Shown: positions 1 through 5,800 of the stretch, piece by piece
How the letters are laid out: each line of letters starts with the position of its first letter
Numbering within the stretch: position 1 is the first letter of the stretch
Translations under genes and position numbers: made by a program
The notes under the pieces: model-generated
The model's database searches: none
The model's input: the letters and a program-made list of their open reading frames with translations, nothing else
What the model was told of the DNA's origin: nothing
Source: JAVBOO01 sp031550435
GTDB taxonomy: Bacteria > Bacillota > Clostridia > Lachnospirales > WRAX01
Assembly: GCA_031550435.1 (NCBI GenBank)
Contig: JAVBOO010000007.1
Location: 1 to 11,733, forward strand
Reading direction: 5' to 3'
DNA length: 11,733 bases

Positions 1-38
1 ATCTTACCCGTTTTATTTCACTTTAATTCAGAGGCCGA

Positions 39-77
39 GGGGTTTGGGGGCGAGTAGCCCCCAATCGTCCCCTTTTT
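39..77 (+). terminator. Intrinsic-terminator-like hairpin facing right, at the left edge
   Basis: A GC-rich stem pairs TTGGGGGC (44-51) with GCCCCCAA (57-64) around a five-base loop. An outer GGGG (39-42) can pair with CCCC (69-72) across a small internal loop, and five T follow at 73-77. The T run lies on the right, so the structure reads as a terminator for a plus-strand gene that would end left of the window. I cannot identify that gene from the 38 bases available. On the minus strand there is no T run after the stem, so it is a poor terminator for spoIVA. The other bases up to 247 show only AT-rich sequence with a short direct repeat of AATAATTTAT and no gene. Confidence 0.5.
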
Positions 78-247
78 GACTGAAATTTTTATGCGTTTAT
101 TATCTGTCATACTATGAAATTTTTATAAATTATTGACAGCATAAATTATTGCCGTAACGCCTAAAAATCAGCGCGGCAGTTAAATCAGCAGCGGTTCGCT
201 CTCAAAATTGCGCCAGGAAAACCCAGGCTTATGTTATCGCAGCGGGT

Positions 248-1726
248 CTACAATATGATGCAGATTAGCCCTCCGCTTCCTTCGTTAATGATTTTTTGAA
301 GAGCTTCCTGCAGCTTCATCTGAGCGTCTTCGGGCATACGGTACAACTTGCTCTGAATGCCTTCTTTGACGAGGTCTGACATGGATTTGCCGAACATGTT
401 CAGTTCCCAAATCTTTGAAGGATCGGTGTTCATTTCGTCGGACAAGTATGTCATTAACTCCTCGCTTTGTTTTTCGGTTCCGACTATCGGCGATACTTCC
501 GTTTCGATATCTGCGCGTATAAGATGTATACTCGGTGCGCTCGCTTTGAGCTTTACGCCGAATTTCGCGCCGTGTTTTACAAGCTGCGGTGTTTCCAGTT
601 TCATTTCATCCATCGCGGGTGTTACGACTCCGTAGCCTTTCCGCCTAACATCCTCCAGAGCCGCTCTAACTTTATCGTATTCCTTCTTTGCCTCGGAAAG
701 CACGTTAATCGTTGAGATGAGCTGATGTTCTCCGCTTATTTCCATGCCTGTTGTCTCACTGAGCACCTTATAGAACAGGTTGTCGTTCAGTGTTATTTCA
801 ATACGGCAAGAGCCTTCTCCGGGAGAAACAGAGTCTATGTAAGATTTTTTGATGTGCTCGTTTTCTTCAAACAGAGCAATGCAGTCCTTCAGTCCTTTGA
901 GCTTGTAAACCTGCCTGCCGACTTCCTTTGCGCAAGCAATAAGGTTAGACTTGAGCCAATGTTCGGAATCAAGAGTTTCGACCCATTTGGGAACGTTAAT
1001 TCTGATCTCTTTAACAGGAAATTCATGGAGCGCTTTTTCCATTATGTTGTTGATATCATCGGTCTTTATCTGCGCACAATTACACGCGATTACGGGTACA
1101 TCATACTTTTCGCTGAGACTGTCGCGAAGCGCCTCTGTCTCTGCCGCATAAGGGTGGGTGCTGTTGAGTACAACAACAAAGGGCTTGTTTATCGCCTTTA
1201 ACTCGTTTACCACTCTGGCTTCCGCATCAACATAGCTCCCCCTGTCGATTTCGGTTATCGAGCCGTCTGTAGTTACGAGTACTCCTATGGTTGAGTGATC
1301 GTTGATGACCTTTTTTGTCCCGATTTCCGCAGCTTCGACAAACGGAATCTTGCTCTCGGACCACGGCGTGCTTACCATTCTCGGAGATTCACCGTCCAAA
1401 TGCCCGGCTGCTCCTTCAACAAGATATCCTACACAGTCGATGAGCCTTACCTTAAAATCGAGTTGGTCGTCTACTTTGATGCTAACGGCTTCGTTGGGAA
1501 CAAATTTAGGCTCGGTCGTCATTATAGTTTTCCCGGCCGCGCTTTGCGGCAACTCGTCTTTTGCTCTTTCTCTGCTGTATGCATTGTCGATGTTCGGCAA
1601 AACCAGAAGATCCATAAACCGTTTTATAAACGTGGATTTTCCTGTTCGAACAGGCCCGACGACCCCGATGTAGATATCCCCGTTAGTACGCTCGGCGATA
1701 TCTTTGTAAATATCATAGTTTTCCAT
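248..1726 (-). CDS. spoIVA: Stage IV sporulation protein A, spore coat basement-layer ATPase
   Basis: SpoIVA is the mother-cell ATPase that polymerises on the outer forespore membrane. It forms the base layer on which the spore coat is built and is also needed for cortex formation. The 492-residue length equals that of the Bacillus subtilis protein. A P-loop GPVRTGKS lies at residues 24-31, with the lysine at position 30. TT at 70-71 sits where the family has its sensor threonines, and LIDCVGY at 95-101 supplies the Walker-B-like Asp97. The protein ends in a short hydrophobic tail after a Gly-Gly pair (GGLICIIL), as family members do. The start is the ATG at 1724-1726, preceded by AAAGGAGGG about eight bases upstream. 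Just upstream is a sigma-E-like promoter, which fits mother-cell expression. The gene stands alone: no spoVM-sized gene or other sporulation gene is visible beside it. No clear intrinsic terminator was found in 100-247. Identity is essentially certain; function is known from the family. Confidence 0.98.
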   Translation of the reverse strand: MENYDIYKDIAERTNGDIYIGVVGPVRTGKSTFIKRFMDLLVLPNIDNAYSRERAKDELPQSAAGKTIMTTEPKFVPNEAVSIKVDDQLDFKVRLIDCVGYLVEGAAGHLDGESPRMVSTPWSESKIPFVEAAEIGTKKVINDHSTIGVLVTTDGSITEIDRGSYVDAEARVVNELKAINKPFVVVLNSTHPYAAETEALRDSLSEKYDVPVIACNCAQIKTDDINNIMEKALHEFPVKEIRINVPKWVETLDSEHWLKSNLIACAKEVGRQVYKLKGLKDCIALFEENEHIKKSYIDSVSPGEGSCRIEITLNDNLFYKVLSETTGMEISGEHQLISTINVLSEAKKEYDKVRAALEDVRRKGYGVVTPAMDEMKLETPQLVKHGAKFGVKLKASAPSIHLIRADIETEVSPIVGTEKQSEELMTYLSDEMNTDPSKIWELNMFGKSMSDLVKEGIQSKLYRMPEDAQMKLQEALQKIINEGSGGLICIIL

Positions 1727-1734
1727 TATGTGTA

Positions 1735-1785
1735 CCCTCCTTTAATTCACTTGAAAAGTGTATGGATACAATTATATATGTTTGA
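1735..1785 (-). promoter_or_regulatory. Sigma-E-like promoter and ribosome binding site of spoIVA
   Basis: Read on the minus strand, CATACACT (1757-1764) matches the sigma-E -10 consensus CATACAMT at every position. Fourteen bases upstream, TCAAACA (1779-1785) is a partial match to the -35 element KMATATT. Transcription would start near 1750, giving a leader of about 24 bases that contains the ribosome binding site GGAGGG (1735-1740). The spoIVA gene of B. subtilis is known to be sigma-E dependent, so the match makes biological sense. The weak -35 is the main reason for caution. Confidence 0.65.
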
Positions 1786-1843
1786 GTAAGGAGCTATATT
1801 CCTGCATTGTTGATGCCGAAAAATTTGAAGAGTAATTAGAAAG

Positions 1844-1952
1844 TGTTGAAAATTGCGTACGAAGACTAAGAATTGGTCTGAGCGAGCGACTTTCCCTTGA
1901 AAAATGGTGCTTTTCCATTTTTAAGGGAAAGTCGCAAGGTAATTTTTCAACA
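1844..1952. repeat. 109-nt imperfect palindrome, able to fold as a branched hairpin
   Basis: The core is an inverted repeat. The left arm at 1886-1907 (GCGACTTTCCCTT then GAAAAATGG) pairs with 1915-1935 with one bulged G and a seven-base loop. Outer arms TGTTGAAAATT (1844-1854) and AATTTTTCAACA (1941-1952) are also complementary with one extra T. Between the left outer and inner arms is a 31-base insertion containing a small AGAC/GTCT hairpin (about 1864-1879). A transcript could therefore fold as a three-way junction. No T run follows closely, so it is not a standard terminator. It contains no coding frame. It could be a non-autonomous mobile repeat (MITE-like), a structured RNA, or a cruciform-forming site. 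I see no clear target-site duplication next to the arms. Confidence 0.8.
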
Positions 1953-2002
1953 TGCCCATTACAGTATTTTAGTTTTATTCACCGAAGATGAAAAAAACGC
2001 TA

Positions 2003-2031
2003 TTGCCTTGAGCGAAATATTCGCATATAAT
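2003..2031 (+). promoter_or_regulatory. Sigma-A-type promoter for the 64-residue membrane protein
   Basis: TTGCCT (2003-2008) and a perfect TATAAT (2026-2031) are separated by the ideal 17 bases. Transcription would start near 2038, about 138 bases before the coding region at 2176. The -10 and spacing are convincing; the -35 matches four of six consensus bases. No operator was recognised. Confidence 0.55.
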
Positions 2032-2175
2032 ATTGACATCCGGTATTTTTTGTAGCTTAAATACAGGTTTGTACCGCAAAATCTGCGCTTTGGTAGAGTT
2101 TAATAAAATAGAAAAATTAGTGAGTAAATATATCATGAATAACAACGAATTATTGCAGCAGCGGAGGATACTTAT

Positions 2176-2370
2176 ATGAGTGTAATAATTTTGTTATGGC
2201 AGCTTACATGCATTTTACAAGGCTTCTTTTCATACGGAACGGCTTACAGACTTACAAAAGAGGGCGGAGATAACGGTGTAGCGCTTTACGGCTGGCTTTT
2301 GGTCATGTCTTTGGCCTCGTTGATTCCCGGTCTGGGTTTCTATTTGTGGCATAAGTACAGGGACTTATAG
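2176..2370 (+). CDS. Small two-helix membrane protein of unknown function
   Basis: This 64-residue protein has two hydrophobic stretches, about residues 3-20 and 35-57, joined by a short polar loop (KEGGDN, 28-33). It ends in a basic tail (HKYRDL). The layout predicts a membrane hairpin, probably with both ends on the same side; the basic tail suggests the cytoplasmic side. The start ATG is well supported by GGAGG at 2163-2167, eight bases upstream. A sigma-A-type promoter lies about 145 bases upstream and a good terminator about 60 bases downstream, so the gene appears to form its own transcript. The tail pattern IPGLGFYLW followed by basic residues occurs in many small uncharacterised membrane proteins, but I do not recognise the family. 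It is too long and too hydrophobic to be SpoVM, despite its position near spoIVA. Function unknown. Confidence 0.8.
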   Translation: MSVIILLWQLTCILQGFFSYGTAYRLTKEGGDNGVALYGWLLVMSLASLIPGLGFYLWHKYRDL

Positions 2371-2432
2371 GCGATTTACGGTCAAGTTATTCAACTTTGC
2401 TGTAAACAAAAAAATCATAACTCGTGAGTTAT

Positions 2433-2470
2433 ACGCAAATAATCCGAAATACGATTATTTGCGTTTTTTT
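2433..2470 (+). terminator. Intrinsic terminator downstream of the small membrane protein
   Basis: ACGCAAATAATC (2433-2444) pairs with GATTATTTGCGT (2453-2464) around an eight-base loop, and seven T run from 2464 to 2470. Just before it, ATAACTC/GAGTTAT (2417-2432) forms a second short palindrome. That palindrome is preceded by an A-rich run, which would give a T-rich run on the minus strand. The pair could therefore stop transcription in both directions. Confidence 0.85.
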
Positions 2471-2584
2471 AATTGTAAGACGAGAACATCCCGCAAACAG
2501 TTTGATGATTAACGCGAGTCGTATATTTGTCCAAAGTCAATTAGTCAATGTTTAGCTAAAAATATAAGATTCAATATTCGCGTA

Positions 2585-2613
2585 TTGACACATATTGGGT
2601 TAAATGCTATTAT
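2585..2613 (+). promoter_or_regulatory. Strong sigma-A-type promoter of the subtilase gene
   Basis: TTGACA (2585-2590) is a perfect -35 element. TATTAT (2608-2613) is one base off consensus, with the ideal 17-base spacer between them. The start of transcription would be near 2620, leaving an unusually long leader before the TTG start at 2829. A second TTGACA (2716-2721) with TAATTC (2738-2743) is a weaker alternative closer to the gene. Confidence 0.7.
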
Positions 2614-2720
2614 TTACCTTGCAATGAGTATAAATATTCGATTTCATTCGGGCCTTTCGCAAGCAGAAATTTCTACTCTGATAACCTCCGTACAAGCTCC
2701 ACAGGACAATTTACTTTGAC

Positions 2721-2750
2721 AAGCGCTGAAATTACGCTAATTCAGTGCTT
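2721..2750 (+). promoter_or_regulatory. Hairpin in the leader of the subtilase gene
   Basis: AAGCGCTGAAATT (2721-2733) pairs with AATTCAGTGCTT (2739-2750) around loop ACGCT, with one G-U pair and one bulged A. Five T occur at 2759-2763, eight bases after the stem, which is too far for a standard terminator. The structure lies between the promoter and the ribosome binding site. It could influence mRNA stability or attenuation, or be incidental. No known riboswitch is recognised. Confidence 0.45.
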
Positions 2751-2828
2751 ACTTAGAATTTTTGTTATTGTGAAACGAAGGAGAGAACGCGGATTCGTTC
2801 GTTTGACTACGAAAAAAGGGAGGATAAT

Positions 2829-5800
2829 TTGAAACCACGAAGAGCAAGAAAGGTATTACCTTTGTTTTTGGCATTCGCAATGACGTTTGGCACTCTTTCG
2901 TTTAATTCAAACATTACCGCAAATGCATCGGTTAACGTTATGACTGATTTCGAGGCCTATAACGCCGATGAGACAGAGCCTGAAATATTGCACAACGGCA
3001 GCGAACAAAGCTCCGAAGAAACAATGACAAAACTTCCTATGAATTTTGAGGGCATGACTGTCAGTGAGATCAAGCAAAGCGTAAAAAACCACTTCTCGAA
3101 GGACGAACTCGGCGTATTGGAATCGTATATGACAATGAACGTCGGAGTCGGAGCTGTCGGCTTCGGAGAAGACTACAACGACTATCCCTCGGAAATTACA
3201 AAAGTTATTATCATTCTTAAAACGCTTCCAACCGAGATACTCCCGATGGTTGAGGCGCTTCGGGGAGAAAGCGTTTCTGCGAACGAAGCCGAAAACAGAG
3301 TCAATAATTCGCATGATAAGTTTATGAGCGAGATGAGCAATAATGGTATATCAAACCAAATAAACATAACCCGTGAATATAAAACTCTTTTAAACGGCTA
3401 TGCTGCGGAAATCCCGGCGGGACTTATCGATAATATCGCTTCATCGGGCTCGGTGTATATGATACAGCCGGACTATGAGATTTATGCCGATTCTATACCC
3501 GACAGCGCATCCGTGCTAAACTCCTCTGCAAATACTCAGAGTTACGGTCCGCAGTGGACAAAAGGTACAGACCCGTACTCGGATTTTATCGGCTTGGGCA
3601 TGAAAGCGAGCAGAGAGCTGCTTAAAATCGGTTACATAAACGACTCTCTTGGGATTACGGGCAAGGGGATAAAGGTCGGTGTGCTCGACACGGGTATCGA
3701 CTACAACCACCCTGATCTCAAGGATATATACAACAAAGATTTTAACGGCAACACCGTTGACGAGAGTTATGACTTCGTCAACGATGACAACGACCCAATG
3801 GAAACGACCTATGCCGATTGGCAGGAAGAATATGCGAAAAGCGGAGCGGAGATGAGAACCGCTACGGGTTACTACTGGACTTCCCACGGAACGCATGTAT
3901 CCGGAACAATTGCCGCACAAGGCAAGGGCAGCGGTGCCAACTCCGCCCTCGGTATGGCACCTGACGTTGTGCTTCGCGTTTACAAGGTTCTCGGCCCTTA
4001 CGGCGGGGGATCCAGCAGCTCCCAAATCGCCGCATGCGAAAAAGCTTATCAAGTCGGCTGCGACGTAATCAATCTTTCACTCGGCGCGGCTTACAACGAT
4101 CCGAACTATGCGGGCTGTATGGTACTAAATAACGCCGTTTTGCGCGGTATTATCGTGTGCGCGACATCCGGCAACAGTGGAAACCCGATGACCGGTTATG
4201 CCTATGCATCTGTCGGGGTTCCGGGACAAGCCACTCTTGCGATAACAGTCGGAGCGGGACAAGCCGGTGGCTATACATACGGCAAGATGGATTACAAACA
4301 GGCGAAGGTCAACAACAATGCGGGTGAGCAGGTAGGAGCAGCCTACGACGCAAGAGTTACTGCATACGATGCCGATGTATATTCGTTTGAAAACGACAGA
4401 ATAGTCGGCTCGCTCGGTACGGATAACCCCGAACCCGTGTATATCGAAGGGAAGGGGTATGAACTTGTCAGAGGACCCGGTTACGGTTCGACAGCCGAGT
4501 TTAACTCCGCACTTTCAAAAGGCGAGATTTATCCCGGCTGCTACAAAGGAAAGATAGTCGTTATTCCTTCAGGCCCGTCATACCCGACGGTCGCTCTCGC
4601 GGAAAAGCTCAGAAACGCAAAGCAGTACGGCGCTTCTGCCATGATTATTGCCAGCTCTAACGCCGACCACCTTACCGGCATAAGCTTGGCAGTGGGATAT
4701 ATACCGGTTATATCCATTAACGCCGCAAGTCAGATAAGGTTACAAGCTGCACTTGACACGGCAAAAGCTGCCGGAGAATCTGTTTATTTATCTCCAGGTG
4801 ATGTTTCGGAGAACAAAAATCCGAACGAGCTCGCTTTGTTCACCTCTGTCGGGCCGGTGGCAAAAACCTGGGGTATAAAACCCGATATTATCGCCCCGGG
4901 CGTTGCTATTGTTTCGACATATCCGGCTTTTGCCGCAAATTTTAACGCGGCGGACCCCGATACCCCTCCGAGCACAACAGACTATTCGAAGGCATATGCG
5001 CTTTCGGACGGAACATCAATGGCATGCCCGCATGTTACCGGTATAGCGGCTCTCATGTCGGAAAAATTCCGTGATGCTTCACCGGCGGAGATTAAGGCCA
5101 GACTTATGAACAATGCCGACACGGATTTTGTTTCTAAGTACTCGGTTTATCAAGTCGGCTCGGGACTCATAGATCCTTTGAAGGCACTCACGGAGGAGCA
5201 GTTTGCGACGGTTAGAGACACGATTCCCAACAACGGCGAAGACGGTTTAACCGGCGACCAAACGCTTTCTTCCCTTAATTACGGAATAGTCGAAATAGGA
5301 GTCAGCGAATCGAGAACGCTCGAAGTGACGGTAAACAATACTTCGAATCATTCGGTTACATTTACAAAATCCGTTGAATTTGTTGATCCGAGCCTGCTTG
5401 CTCAGAAAAACAACACGTTTATGAATGCGACGGCTAACGATATCGGATTTGATTTCGGATTGCCTTCAATAATCATTCCTGCGAGATCATCTGTTAAATT
5501 CAACACAAAGATACTATTGGGAAACTCTGTTCAGTCCGGAGTTTACCAAGGCTACCTCTATCTCAAAAATGATAAAACACTGCTTAAACTGCCGTTTGCG
5601 GTTTATACAACTCCCGCGCCCGTTCCGACGAGTATCGCGTCCACCAGGCTTATGAGGGAAGTTATTAACAGCAACATTTCATATATGCAAGGCCCGATGT
5701 CTTATATGGCTCCGTTTTTTGTAACGTTTAACGGTGACTGCAACAGCATCGGCGTTTGGGGCAAGAAAGCAGGGGCTCCGAATGATGAAGGTTTCCTGGT

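Larger units (their letters stand above)
1727..2175. other. Intergenic region between the divergent spoIVA and small membrane protein genes
   Basis: This 449-base stretch carries the spoIVA promoter at its left end, a 109-nt imperfect palindrome in the middle (1844-1952) and a sigma-A-type promoter at 2003-2031 pointing right. No gene of convincing length was found on either strand. A 14-codon open frame (2135-2179) overlaps the start of the next gene as ATGA, but it has only a weak ribosome binding site. The rest is AT-rich and shows nothing further that I can name. Confidence 0.7.
2371..2828. other. Intergenic region: terminator, promoter and long leader of the protease gene
   Basis: This 458-base gap holds the terminator of the small membrane protein (2433-2470), then about 110 bases of AT-rich sequence with nothing recognisable. 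A strong promoter follows at 2585-2613, then a leader of roughly 209 bases before the protease start. A 31-codon frame at 2624-2719 starts only about four bases after the expected transcription start and has no ribosome binding site, so I do not annotate it. I compared the leader with c-di-GMP riboswitch motifs from memory and saw no match. Confidence 0.6.

Noticed and set aside
44..64. Hairpin at the left edge as the terminator of spoIVA
   Set aside because: It lies about 180 bases beyond the spoIVA stop and has its T run only in the plus direction, so it fits a rightward gene outside the window better.
2624..2719. 31-codon open frame at the start of the protease leader
   Set aside because: It has no ribosome binding site, begins only a few bases after the predicted transcription start, and its composition does not suggest a known peptide.
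3516..4052. Long minus-strand open frame inside the protease catalytic domain, and similar frames opposite other genes
   Set aside because: They lie opposite strongly supported coding sequence, have no ribosome binding sites or recognisable domains, and arise from the codon bias of the real gene.
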